64,000 bases of DNA from contig NC_034012.1 in assembly GCF_000346465.2 (NCBI RefSeq), positions 18,526,548-18,590,547 on the forward strand, given 5' to 3'. The translations under genes were made by a program, and so were the position numbers. Source of the DNA: Prunus persica. Its lineage: Eukaryota; Streptophyta; Magnoliopsida; Rosales; Rosaceae. The notes beneath the pieces were generated by a model. That model worked only from the letters and a program-made list of their open reading frames with translations, was not told where the DNA came from and did not search any database. This document shows, piece after piece, positions 30,765 to 42,952 of this stretch; positions within the stretch are counted from its first letter, which is position 1; each line of letters opens with the position of its first letter.

Positions 30765-32366
30765 CACCCCAAGTTACTGATTTCTAAACAAGTGATTTAT
30801 GAATTTGGGTGAGGAATATCTCCAAAGTAAGTTCTTTTCTTGCCTCAGACTGGTGAGGACTTCACAATTTTTCATAGTATAAAATTGGTAGTTCTTGCCA
30901 GAATAAATGATAAGAAAGTGGACTATTTTTAGGTAGAATTGCCTTTTACAAAGCTCAAAAGGGAAAACCAACTCTAAAAAGAGAAAGGGGGCTGGACTTC
31001 CATTTTTGCCTGGATAGATGCTTCTGATCCGGGCTGGACTGGGTATGCCTGTGCTGGACTGGACTATCAATACCTTCAATTGTCAAGTTTCAGCTGTAAA
31101 TTGATGCCAACGTTCAAGTTTGGCAGAGCTTTAATATATTTCAAGCCCTGGAAGGCTTTTTGAACGGGCAGAATTGGAACTTCTTCAATCTGGAAGAGGC
31201 AGAAGTGGCTGGACTTAATGATTGCTGAGTTGGAACTGCACTGTGGTACCTATTTTGCTTGATCAGGGCTCTCCATAAATTTGTTGAGGTTTTCATATTT
31301 GTAAAACTCAAACTCTGCTTGGTTTGGCTTTTGTTGAACCAAATTTGTAACTAGAGAGATCTCGCTTTGAATGACTTATTTCTCTAAGTCTAAATTGAAG
31401 TTGGGGATTCTGGATTGTAGCTGGCTTTTTCTTGTGGCTCAATGAGCTTTTGGTTACTTCAGTGTTTTGAAAGTTTTTTTTTAGATCAAGTGATCATTTT
31501 GAGTTTTTGCTTTTGAATTTTTTTTTGGCTGTCCTTTTCTCTGTTCACCTTCTCTCATATTTATAGGACATGCTAGAGTGCGATTTTTAATCTTTTGAAA
31601 TGGGCGGCAGATTTTCTGAAAAATAAGATCTTTTCATTTTTAAATGTCAAAGAAAAAGGGAAGTTATCTATTATGGCAAATAGAACATCAACAGTCAGTT
31701 CTGAGGCAATCACTTCCCTGTTTTTTTTCTTTGAAAGAAAACCTAATCCTTCCTTAATTTTAACTGCTCTTTGTAAGAGTTCAAAACTGCCGTGATGGTT
31801 AGTTTTGATTTTACATATGAACAACTCCCTACAACCTACTTATCTCTTTAGAAAGTGTAGTATGCTTATCCCTTGGAAATGATGCCTATCCTAATGTAGT
31901 AGAAAAATGGATTTTTATCTTCTGGTGGCAGTGATTCAGAGATGTCTTTCTTTTACACCTGCCTTCATTAACTCCTTATCAACCCAGTTGAAATTGTTGA
32001 CTTTTCAAAGTCAGGAAGTCACGTGGGTCTGCTTCTATTTTGGGCTCATCTCTCTTCACTTGATCATGCCAAGCCCAATTTGGTTTTGGGACCGTGAGCA
32101 AATCACATGTACTGGGCTTTTTCCAATCTCGGGTATATTCTTGGTAACCTAAGAAATCTGACTTGGGCTTGGGCTAATTTCTTCTCTCTGTTTTTTCGAA
32201 GCCCAAGTTTATCCTGGTGGTTTGACAGGTCTTGGGCTAGGCTTTTTTGAATTTGGGCCCTTGATTCCATTTTAAACTCAAAGTTCAAACTGCTCGGGTC
32301 CTGAAGTTGCTTTGTTATTCTGGGCCTCTAGTGCTAGGCTGGCTGTGCAGAATTTTGGCCCAAACA
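30765..32366 (-). repeat. 3' LTR of a minus-strand Tat-like Gypsy element (left end uncertain)
   Basis: On the minus strand a polypurine tract AAGAGGGCAT (32376-32367) is followed by TGTTTGGGCC, a standard LTR start. A minus-strand TATAAATA box lies at about 31555-31563. The TGTTT start matches the LTRs ending at 2198 and 48029. The left end is approximate, taken where the sequence changes near a TGCACCCC at 30764; no target duplication could be confirmed. Confidence 0.6.
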
Positions 32367-32760
32367 ATGCCCTCTTAAATCTGAACTGTTTTTTGGAAAC
32401 AGTTTCCAATTTTTAACGGTTCAGATTGAATCAATTTGGCCATTAATATTGCACGCCACTCTCTTCCGTTTCATTTAACCCACGTCTGCCACGTCTTGTC
32501 CACTGAACTAGACTTCGTGGGAAACTAGGTAGTCATTAGCTAGTTACTAGCTAGATATCATTAGATGACGCCTTGCCTTCTTCTTCCCACGATTTCGAGA
32601 TTTTTAAAAGAAATTCAAACCCTCAGTTCTTGTTTATTCGAAAACCTAACTTTTTCAGATTTCGACTTCTTTCAGATTTCTCAGAATCTTTTGCCCTTCT
32701 CTTCGATCAGACTTTGATCCCATTCGAATTATTTCCTCTGTTCTAGCTCAACTTCTGGAA

Positions 32761-35700
32761 ATGTCATCTCCAAAAACTCATGCCCAAGGCTTGTCTTCTT
32801 CAGTTCCTCCTGATTACATTACTGGGGCTGGTGTCGATAAGCATGCAATTGAAGTCCGAAGCAAGCTTCATCCTTTTGCTCATAATGTTCTGGATGAGAA
32901 CATGTTGCATTTGTTCAAGAATACTCTCGTTTTGTGGCCTCATTGGTTTGGTTTCGTCCCGGCTGTAATGGCAGAACTGTTTAAAGAAGATGATGAAGCT
33001 CCTTTATATTTTGAGAGCTCTTCTGCCCTAGCTTCTCATACTTAGGTCAGCAAGAATCTAAGCCGCTCATTTCCCTCCAGTGAAGTGAGAAATAGCGTAG
33101 TGAAATAGGCAAACTGGATTGACAAGCTTCTTCCAAGGTATGGAGCTCACTGGAAGAGGGCTGGATTTATGACGCAATCCTTCTATCCAAGCAGTCCATC
33201 AACAGAGACGAAAATCTTCTAGCTGCTACCCTCTACTTCTGGAACTCTGCCAGCAACTCTGCTAGACATGGCTAAGATTTTTGGGTTCAGAGCTCATGGA
33301 AGACCTGTGGATGTAGTTGGTGATTATCACAAGAGGAAAAACCAAGAAAGACTAGCCAAGCCTTTCACTATTTCTCCAGCCACAATTAATCAGAACTGCT
33401 CCTTCTCTAATTACTTGAGGAAGTTCAGTGCTAAGAAGGAAAAGGATCAGTAACATATGTTGTTCCTTCTATACTGGCTAAATTGATTTGTTTTCCCAAA
33501 TCGTTCCTCAGCAGTTCTGCTCGAATATAGGCATCTAGCAGAAGCACTGCACAACCATACTGACGTCGGGCTTGGGCCTACAGTTCTGGCCCATTTATTC
33601 AAGAATCTACATACTGCCACCCTTGAGAATCCCCTGAACCTGTCTGCTCCCGGCGCATTCTAGATGATCCAGATCTGGCCGCAAGTGTATTTCCCAGAAC
33701 TGATATTTCCTGACATAGTTCTGCCTGAAGATCAAGTTTTGGCTCATCCTCTAATGTTAGCAGAAGTGCCCAAACGCTCAATTGAAGAGTATTTGATGTT
33801 CTTCAGGCATTGCACCAAGAGATCTGCTGCTCAATGGCAGGTGGTGATCAAAAGAACATACCCTTGGTTCCAGCCTGGATTTAGACTTTTTGAGAAAGAA
33901 CCAGAGGCAGAAGCAGCCAGAATTGATTTCGGGAAGAAGTTCCTGAGTGTGACATTGCCAAGGGACTTGCCTTTTGGAGGTGGGAAGCCTCCTATCTATC
34001 ACTTGGGGGCAGAAGTGTATCATCCCAACTTCTGCGCAAGACAACTTGGCTGTCCTCAGCTTATTCCACTCAAATCCTACAGAAGCTGCAATCGAGCCAC
34101 TTCCTGGAGGGATTCGGATGATCTGGAAGTGCATAAGGATGCTAGATGTGCCATGAATAAGATAAACAACAGTGCAGATGCTCTTTATCCATCATGGGAA
34201 CCGAATTCTTGCAGTTCTGCCAAGTTCGATGCTTGGTGGAAAGCCAGATTCCATGGTATGCCTGCCTCAAGTACTACCCTCAAAGTACTTTTTGATGGCT
34301 GAGACTTTTGGACCGTCTATGCAGAGGCAGAAACCAAGAACTTCATGGTACAGACCATCAAAGATATCAATGCTTAAGTCATAGAAGATAGATTCTTGAT
34401 TCTGTCTGTGCTTTACTCATTCTGCCTCTGTGATGATTTCAAACATTTTGTTCTGTCTACAACATATCCCTTCCTGACAAAGAACATTAGTGGACAATCT
34501 ATCTAGGCTGGAGAGGTGATTGGTAAGCTTTCCATCATTTTGTTCCTTCTACTATTTTTCTACTGGATTCACTTCTGACTTATTTGTTTCCTGTGCAGTC
34601 ACTTCTGTCATTGCTGTCGGAGACTTGAAGCTTCCCTTTAAAGATAAGGAGGATGAAACTCTGGCAGAACAACCAGCTGTTGAGGCGACTCTCTCTGGCA
34701 GAAGGAACAAGAGAAAAGACACTGCTCTAGTCCATGATAGTGCTGTCTAGCCTGCGACTTCAGGTAAATTTTGAAAGTTTGAGCCTTCTCGATTATGTTT
34801 TGCTCTGTCTTAATTCAATTCAGCTCTTGTTCTGATCATTTGTTGCCTGTTTATTGCAGCTGAAAGTCCTCCTCCCCCTCCTACTAAGTCAAAAAAAACT
34901 TAGAAAGAGGACTGTGGTGGAGTTCGTGGCCACAGAAGAACCTACAGCATCTCCTACAACCACTTCTGGAACAGATGAAGAGCTAAGGGAGGCCTTTGAA
35001 GCTGTAGAGCAGGAGAAGGAGCAAGAAGAAGGGGATGTCCCTTGAAATGAGAAGAACAAGGAGTTTGAAGAAGAGGTGAGCCTCTATTATTTACTGCATG
35101 AACTTCTGTGTATCTGTTCTTCTTCTACTTCTGACTTTTGTCTGTCTATAGGAGGATATTCCTGTTGAGGTAATAGCAGAAAGTATTGCCTTGGCCAAAC
35201 AACAAGAAGAAGCTCAGAGAGCAGAACCTACAAGCTCAGAGTGGGCCCTATTTAATGATGTGGAGGCAGAATATTCCACCACAGTTCTAGGGCCTGTGGA
35301 GCAGGCAGAGTATTCTGTATTAGAGTCTATAGAACAGGCAGAACTTCCCACTGCATCTCCAAAACCTGAAGTGGAGGTGAAACATTCTGTTGCAGTCCTT
35401 ATACCTGAGGTAACTTCTAGTTTCCTAAATTATGTCCTGGCTTTCTCATTCCTGTCTGTTTTGGTTTCTCTAATTGACATTCCCGTTTTCCCAAGTAGAA
35501 GAGACCAGAACTGCTGGAACTTTGGCTGTGGTGACCAGTTTTATCAAGCCTCCTATTGTTGCTGTAAGTATTTACTATGCCTTAGTCTTTCTCTTCTTCT
35601 TTATTCTAATTTTGCCTGAAAACTGACTTTGAGTTCTTTTCGCAGATGCCCATCCATTCTTTCCCCGGTTCATCTACCACGGCCTCCTTTGCTAATCCAG

Positions 35701-36342
35701 AGTTGGATGCTTAGCTGGACAAGCTTGAGAAGCTCAGCTCCACTCTTGGTAAAGCTAAATCCAAGGCAGTGGATGAGGCTATGGATAGAGTGAAAATCTA
35801 GCAATCTGCTGAGCTGGACCTGGATGATAGTGGTAAGGCCTTTGACCAGCTAATGAAAGATCTGGACCTGCTGCATAGGGAGAACATGGCTCCCAAGGGT
35901 ATCCTTGAGCTTAGCTTGGGCCTAGCGATGGATGTGCTCAATCTTCACAACCGCTATAAGGATCTCAAGCCCTCCTTCAAAGCCTCTGAGTTCTGCAAGG
36001 CTACCCATGAAGCCAACTTGGCTTATTATGCAAAGCAAAAGGCAGAATTGGACCAGATGGTTGCAGGGTACAAGGAAGCCAAGACTGCTGCTGAAAAGCT
36101 AGAGAAACATATTGAAGAACTTCAAAAATAACTGCTTGGGTTGAGGGAGAGGTAGAACAAACTCGGGGCTGGACTGGGTAGCAAGACCAGGGCCACTTTC
36201 CTTGTGCAGAACATGGTTGCAGCTTCTAGGCCAGCTTTGGAAATTGCAGAGGCCTCTCTTCATCAAGGGATGCTTCTCCAGCAAGAAATTTCTACCAAAA
36301 AGACCGGATTGCAAGAAACCCTTTGGAAACTGGGGCTTTAAT
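32761..36342 (+). pseudogene. Antisense additional ORF with plant mobile domain (PMD), multi-exon, broken
   Basis: The gene runs opposite to the Gypsy element that carries it. Coding segments at 32761-33042, 33268-33450 and 33664-34302 match the plant mobile domain (aminotransferase-like, MAIN/PMD) family: 'PHWFGFVPAVMAELFKED', 'FGFRAHGRPVDVVGDYHKR', 'RSIEEYLMFFRHCTKRSAAQ', 'GAEVYHPNFCARQLG'. GT-AG introns can be read at 34523-34598, 34764-34859, 35076-35151, 35410-35498 and 35574-35645, then a C-terminal coiled-coil-rich exon (35646-36342, 'AELDQMVAGYKEAKTAAEKL'). In-frame stops near 33043, 33106, 33450, 33661 and 34375 kill it. Additional ORFs lying antisense between pol and 3' LTR are known in Tat-lineage Gypsy elements. 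PMD proteins may act in silencing; any role here is unknown. Confidence 0.8.
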
Positions 36343-36499
36343 TTCAGTTTTCTGAATGTAATAAAACCCTAGTCATAATCAACGACTAAATTTAATAGAA
36401 GTTATTATTTTTTGGAACTTTTGCATTTTCGATTTCCTTTGCCTAAATAAAATGAAAGGAGGCAAATATACTAAAGCAAATTTAAATCACAACTCTAAA

Positions 36500-37118
36500 C
36501 AAGAATTTAAACGACTGTTCTATCTCTTTCTTCTCCAATCCCAGGATCTGTTTCTACTGCCTGTGAATCCCACATAATTAGATAGAACTTTTTCAACCAT
36601 TTGCCATTGATTGGTGCTGCATGGATGTCTCCATCTCGATCTTGTAATCTGTATGCCCCCCAATCCAACGATTTGCTTAATTATGAAAGGACTTTCCCAT
36701 GTAGGTGACCACTTTCCATAACCAGCTATGTGTGTTCCAAGTGGCAGAACTACTTTCCAGACTATTTCTCCCTCTTCAAAACTCTTGTTTTTAATCTCTT
36801 GTTGTAGGCCCTTGATACAGCCTGTTTTCCTGCTAAGAGTTTGATGAGGGTGTCAATTCTACTTGTATCCAATCCTTCCAGTTCTAGCAGCATGGCTTGA
36901 GAGTAGTCTTCTCCAATCAGATTGTGTTGCTGAGCAATCTTGAGAGATTGGACTGCTATCTCCATAGGCAGAATTGCATCATGACCATAGGTTAGGGCAT
37001 CTGGGGTCATGCCAGTTGCCTCTCTCTTTACAGTTCTATATGCCCAGAGAGTTTATGATAATTTCTCATGCCACTGCTTTGGATTTTTCTCAAATATTTT
37101 CCTGATGATGTTGATGAT
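36500..37118 (-). pseudogene. Gypsy integrase C-terminal fragment
   Basis: The minus-strand frame has 'KIFEKNPKQWHEKLSQTLW' at the start, then 'TGMTPDALTYGHDAILPME', the conserved GPY/F-type region that ends Ty3/Gypsy pol. After a frameshift near 36770 the chromatin-facing tail can still be followed to about 36500. Its right end is cut at about 37118, where CACTA-type sequence begins. Together with the LTR at 30765-32366 and the antisense PMD gene it defines one truncated Tat-like element. Confidence 0.85.
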
Positions 37119-39810
37119 GTTTAAGTTCAGAGACGATGTTTAAGTTTAGAGACGACGAAGAAGACGAGAGGAAGACGATGAGATACTCTGACAGTGCTCT
37201 GACAAGGAAAAAAGACAAAAAGTTTTCTCTGGGAGATTGAAATTTTTAATCGGGTTTGGAAACAGTGCATGTGTAAGTCAGGTAGACGAAAAGTTGCTTA
37301 CATATAAAACCATTTCAAAAAAATAATACGGCGGTTACATATAACTACGACGTATAACGGTACATTTAACTTCGGACGTGGTAAATAAATACGACAGTAG
37401 AGTTGTAGGTACCGTCGTAGTAAACTCAAAAATTAAAGTACATAAGTAATAACTCGCGTCATGGTAGATTATTTAACACGTCGTTTTTATTAATATACCG
37501 ACGTGGATTTCTGTAATATACGTCGGTCATACCGACGTTGATTTTACAATTTAAACGGCGGTTTTTTTGTAAGGACGGCCGTTGGTTTTAAAATTTTATT
37601 CTATAAATTTGTCGCTTTCATTCATTTTCGATTTACATTTAGGGTTCCAAGTTCTTCCTCTCTCAGAGACACTGTCTCTCACATCTCAAAGACAATAATT
37701 TGGATGTCTTTCTCAAAGAGAAATTGAGCTTACTCGCATCAAATCTATGTCCACAAGAAGAAGCTTGTCAACTAGCCTTCTCACTTCCTTGATCAAGCCT
37801 GATAGGACACTTAGTGCTTCTGAATACTCCTTGCTTTCCATCAAAAGAGATGCAAGCCTGGCCTCCACTCGCTGTTGAAGGAAAGTTCGCTTCTCAGGGA
37901 AATCTGAAGATCAGATATGCCTGATCCTCTGCTTGATTTTCTTGGCTAAGAAGATCCGTCAGATTTGTGATAGCCTCTTCCTTTATCCGTAGAGCTTCAG
38001 AAGAAGAAGATGGGTTTCAAGAATGCGATAAAGAATAGAAATGGCTTCAGATGGCCTCTAAAGCATGAGCAATCGAATCAATAGTTGCTGGGAGATATGA
38101 TGAAGACATTGTCAATGCTTTGAACTATACAAGTCCTGCAGAAAGATAAATTTAAAGGACCAAACTGTTAAAGAAACTGAAACAACGGCGGTTTTCTGTT
38201 CTACCGTCGTCTTTTCTCGCCGTCTATATTAAGGTAAGATGGCGGTAGATTTATAATTACCGACGTAGATTATTTTGTTAAACGTCGTTAAGTGTAATAC
38301 AACCGACGTGGATTTTATTTTTAAATTACAAATAGAGTTTTTTTTCCCGAATTCTTTCAGTTTTAGTTTTCAATTACAAAGCGTGATAAATAGATTTTTC
38401 TTTCCCGAGGAAATTTAAAATGAGGGAAATTAATGTTCTAGAATTTGTAAACTAACACGACGCAATATTACTAACCCGAGAAAATTATAAATAGATTTTG
38501 CTTTCCCGAAGAAATTTTAAATTAATTCAGTTTGAAACAACGACAGTTTTTTGTTATGCTGTCGTTTTTAACTAACACGACGCAATATTTGTTTTGCGAC
38601 GTGGAATCTTTTCATTTAACGTCGTTAGGTTTAATATAACCGACGTGGATTTGAATTTTTAAATTATGAATAGAATTTTTTTTCCCGTGACCTTTTAGTT
38701 TATTTTTCAATTACAGTGCGTTATAAATAGAGTTTTTTTTTTCCGGAGGAAATTTAAAATGAAGGAAATTAATATTCTGGAATATGTAAAGTTTCTTTTT
38801 TGGATGACAGATTTAAATAAAATAAGAATATAAAAACAACGACTGTTTTTGTATTACTGTCGTCGTTTTTCGTCGTCTTAAGTAAGACTAAGACGATGTA
38901 ATATATTTGTTGAGCGACGTTGATTTATTTTTTAAACATCGTTAGGTATAATATAACCGTCGTTGAAAATTGTCTCTCTGATTGCAAATTTGCAACGACG
39001 TTAGGTATAATATTTGTAGATACACAAACGCACACACATCATCAACTTCCAAAAAATTGTCTCTCTGATTGCAAATATGTGTCATCTGTTAAGATTATGA
39101 TGTGGAACAGAGTTCCATATGGTAAGATTTCGTAACCCTTGGGATCTCAGAAAAATCTGATTATGTCGGCGGTAATCTATATAAACCGTCGTGGTTATTT
39201 CAATTCTTGTCATTAAGTAGATCTACCGACGTAGGATAAGAAAATCAAAGAAAAAAATTGTTAACAAAAATTCTTATTAAGACGACGGTTTAAATTAAAG
39301 GTACGACGTATAAAATGAATAAATACGACGTTAAATTTTATACGATTTAAAGATAACGTCGTAGAACTATACGAGAATGACGTCGATATATTTATAAATT
39401 CCGTCGTTGTACATTAATTTAATACGGCGATATTTTGTATTTTAAAGCCGTGGATTTGTTTGTAATTATACGACGTCTTATACGAAAACCTCGTCGTGTT
39501 ATTTTATGAGTAAAAACGGTTGCTTTTATTGAAATCGTCGTCTTTACTTTCTACGTCGGTCGATTCATAACTTCTGCCGTTCTTTATTGGCTTTGATTTT
39601 ACACTGCGGAAATCTGTTTCAAATAGACGTCGGTTGTTTAATTAGGTACGTCGTTGTTTTTGAACAGCCATTTGAATCTCCATTTTTTAGTTGTCTAAGG
39701 TGGTATTACACGACGGTGTTTTTAGAACCGTCGTCTTTTTAAAAACCACGACGGTTTTCACTTAGACCGTCGTTGTTTTCTGGTCGTCTTTTTCACTTTT
39801 TGTAGTAGTG
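37119..39810. mobile_element. CACTA transposon carrying a captured RPN6 fragment
   Basis: The right end TTTTTGTAGTAGTG (39797-39810) is a CACTA terminus. Most of the element is made of short GTCGT/ACGAC-type subterminal motifs in both orientations (37330-37590, 38180-38300, 38450-38960, 39160-39790). 38990-39240 is similar to 20610-20850 in the other CACTA element, showing one family. The left terminus is missing or degenerate; the left side joins Gypsy pol sequence after a 19-bp duplication (37113-37152). No transposase was seen, so it is non-autonomous. Confidence 0.8.
37735..38109 (-). pseudogene. RPN6: Captured fragment of 26S proteasome subunit RPN6 gene
   Basis: Reading leftwards from an ATG at 38109, the three frames together give the N-terminal region of RPN6 (PSMD11-type lid subunit): a 'PATIDSIAHALEA' start, 'EAISILYRILE', 'SSSSEALRIKEEAITNLTD', 'SDLQISL', then 'EKRTFLQQRVEARLASLL' and 'EALSVLSGLIKEVRRL' ending 'LLLVDID'. 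Small deletions cause frameshifts and stops, and a central stretch between the 'QENQAED' and 'SDLQISL' segments is absent. No introns are visible within the fragment. Intact RPN6 holds the proteasome lid and core together. The copy covers roughly the first 40% of the protein and cannot be functional, but could give a hairpin or antisense RNA against the host gene. Confidence 0.88.
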
Positions 39811-39889
39811 GACTCTGATTTTTTTTCTTAAACAAATTAAAAATCTGAAAATTTGGGGATAAATCAACAATTCTACGATTTGGGCTCTG

Positions 39890-40156
39890 TTGATTACACA
39901 AAGAATGTTCCTTACAAAACCAGTTTGGCTGAGAATTTTTTTGAGGCATGAGAAGGTGAAGAAGGCTTTTGGGGTTAATGAGTCGTTTGTTTTTGAGGAA
40001 TGCAGTGATTTGGTGGGGGATATTTTGCATGAAGATGTGATGAAGAGTGTGAAATACATGGTAAAATATTTGATGAAGAAGGACAAGTTGCTGTACCAAA
40101 GGAAGTTTGATTTGAGAGATGGTGTGGTTTTCATTGAGGCAGAGGGACATGTATAG
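39890..40156 (+). CDS. Unrecognised 88-residue frame right of the CACTA end
   Basis: The frame starts 'MITQRMFLTKPVWLRIFLRH' and ends 'GVVFIEAEGHV'. Composition is protein-like (charged helices such as 'FEECSDLVGDILHEDVMKS') and base use is G-rich compared with the AT-rich surroundings. An alternative frame just upstream (about 39860-39945) also looks coding, so it may be a frameshifted 3' piece of a larger gene. I do not recognise a family. The call as a gene is weak. Confidence 0.3.
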   Translation: MITQRMFLTKPVWLRIFLRHEKVKKAFGVNESFVFEECSDLVGDILHEDVMKSVKYMVKYLMKKDKLLYQRKFDLRDGVVFIEAEGHV

Positions 40157-42600
40157 TAAACATGAGAGACAGAGAGAGATAAAGCGTGAGAGATGAAAAA
40201 TAAGATACAACAAAAATGAGAGAGATGTGTGGGCCGTTAGAGAGAGAGAAGACGTGAGCAGAGAGAATAAAAGGAGGGAGGAAATGAGGTAATAATTAAA
40301 AGGGTATTTTAGGAATATTGGTGGGTGGAAAAATAGGATTGTGTTTTTTAAAATTTATATGGTGGATGGGAAGATAAGACGGATGGAAAAATAAGACAGG
40401 TGGGTGGAAATAGCAGCACTCTATGGATAAATGATAAGTTGATGCTTTATAAACCACTAGCCACTTTTTTTTTAAAAATTTTAAATTTATTTTAGAATTA
40501 AAAAAGATAACGGATAGTTGTGTTCTATAAAAATAGATCCATTATTTGAATTTTCTTTTATTTTTAATTTTTTTAATATGAAAATTGTAAATTTACCATA
40601 TTATCCTCATTTAATTAATAATTTCAATTCTTAATGTTTGCATTAACCAATGGCATTTTCTGGTATTTTGAATGTTTCACCATTCTCTACCTTTTGCTTT
40701 ATATATATAGATATAATACACGTGTATATACAGGATTCTCTAATAAGCATCTTTTAACATGAATTTTGATATACTTTGGATCCAACACTGAACTTGATAT
40801 AATTTTATTAGAAGGGCAAGATTTTAGAAACTTTGATGATTGGATCTAGTTTACGTAGATAGGGATATTATTGGCAATGCAGAATATTGAAAATTATGAA
40901 GTTTCGTTTTGCATTTTGTTCTCTTTTTTTTTCGAGAAAGTTTAACATATATATATATATTTGTAATTTCCGATATCATTTGATCACCCAATTGAATTAT
41001 TGAAATTTCAGTACTTTCTTGAATAACCATGTTCATTGATTTTGCAGGACATAATTAGATATCAAAAGAGTTTCCGATTTGTCTAATTTTGTAAGGATGA
41101 TCTATGAATGTAGACTTAGAAAATAGATAGTTTGGATCGTTGAAAAAATATTTGTAAGGGACCCTAAAGGATGTCCCTCAAATAAAATTATCTGAAAGAT
41201 CCCTCAATAGAAAGAGAATGTATATATATATACATATCTACCAAGAATTCCCCATTAGAAGATGTTCTTGCTAGTAGAACATTGTTGCTCTTCTGCTCTT
41301 ATTGAGAATAATACAACAATTGCAAATTAAGAATTTTTTTAAAATAAATAAAAAATTTATCAGTGGCCGTTATTTAAATTTGAGATTCCTTATTTGATAG
41401 AATCAATAAGAAAATCTTTAAATCGAGAACTGAAAAAAAATATGAAATTCAATGTAATAGATTTAAATTGTAAATGCTACCTAACTAAATAGGTAATATT
41501 TCCAAAATTCCATTATAATGACAATTTAATTAGAGAAAAAAGCCGAACCTGCGATACATATACCACCATGGCCACCGGTGTCCTTGATCGCTACTTACCA
41601 TCGGAACTACTATTTCCAATGAAACAATTTTAAAATTATAGTGGTATGTTTTGGAGATTCCAAATTCTTACATCATTCGTTTTTTTAGCAAATAAAATAT
41701 ATTTTCAAGATAAGGAAAATGACACATTGTGATGCATTTGTTTAATTTTATATAGTTAACTCATTAAGAATAGCAAGCATGAAATTTTTTGGGTGTAACA
41801 ATCATATGACCACATGGTGTTACAAATTCTTGTATTATAATACTAGTGGATCATAGAATAGACATTTTATGGTCCATAAGGTTGATAATATTAGTCTAAC
41901 AAGAATTTGGGTAGCTATATTATGTGATATTGAATTTTACTTTAGACCGTTTCAGTAATGATGAGAGTACCATTTAAGAATTCTATGTAATTTTCAATTT
42001 CTTCATTCAAACGAAGGGTAACGGAATTTTGGATAGAATTAATGTTAAGTGACAAATCAAGAATTTTCAATAATTGAAGCCAACAACATCATAGTTGTTT
42101 GTGCGTGAATAAGAAATTCCCCTTAATTTAGACTCACTTGTACTAAAAAATAATTGAGATGACATCTCTCTTAATTTTTTTTAAAGATAAAAATTTGAAA
42201 TTTGTTTATATAGACTACATTTCTTAAATTTTCCCTTATTTGTGTGGTTATATCAGTCATCTCCACCATTCTTCATTCAGCGCCCTCCATTGCCGACCAA
42301 CAGCCCCTCCATCACCACAATATCTCGCAACCCAAGTAAACATTTACCAGCATAAAAGATCAATCCCAAATAAATATTAGAGTATGCAAAAATGGTCCCG
42401 CTGCAGATGCAAATTCATGGCATGCAAACTTTTGGGCTGCGGTTGCCCCAAAAAGGTGAGAGAACAAAACGATAAAAAGGATTTCATCGCAAGTTGAGCA
42501 CACTTCAACAAGTTATAATTCCTGTAAGGTTTCCCAGGAGAAATAAAGCAAGGAAAATCCATCTCTATTGACTTTTCTTCATGATATAAGGTTTTCCAAA
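40157..42600. other. AT-rich intergenic region; no gene seen
   Basis: Long AT-rich sequence with GA-rich patches (40165-40290). No conserved frame, LTR, inverted repeat or RNA gene could be supported. The right part (42240-42720) is probably the 3' flank and 3' UTR of FIS1. Confidence 0.5.
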
Positions 42601-42724
42601 CTGGTTTGTTTAAGCTGCTAAAAGTTGTATAGTTTTGCATCTAAAATTTATATGAACAGGGAACAGAACGGACAGGCAAGAGGATTCATGGGTCGAGCAT
42701 ATAGGAGAATTAAGACGGGTCGGG

Positions 42725-42857
42725 TCACTTCTTGCGAGCCACAGCTGCTGCAATTCCACCAGCAATGAGTCCAACAGCAGTTGCGGCAATACCTATGCCA
42801 ATCGCACCATCTACATTCAAACCAAAGGGGATGAATTGTCAGTTGCCGAGTTACACA

Positions 42858-42952
<95 letters not shown>

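Noticed and set aside
39758..40213. Minus-strand 151-residue frame right of the CACTA end
   Set aside because: Low-complexity Leu/His/Lys composition and overlap with a more protein-like plus-strand frame; treated as noise.
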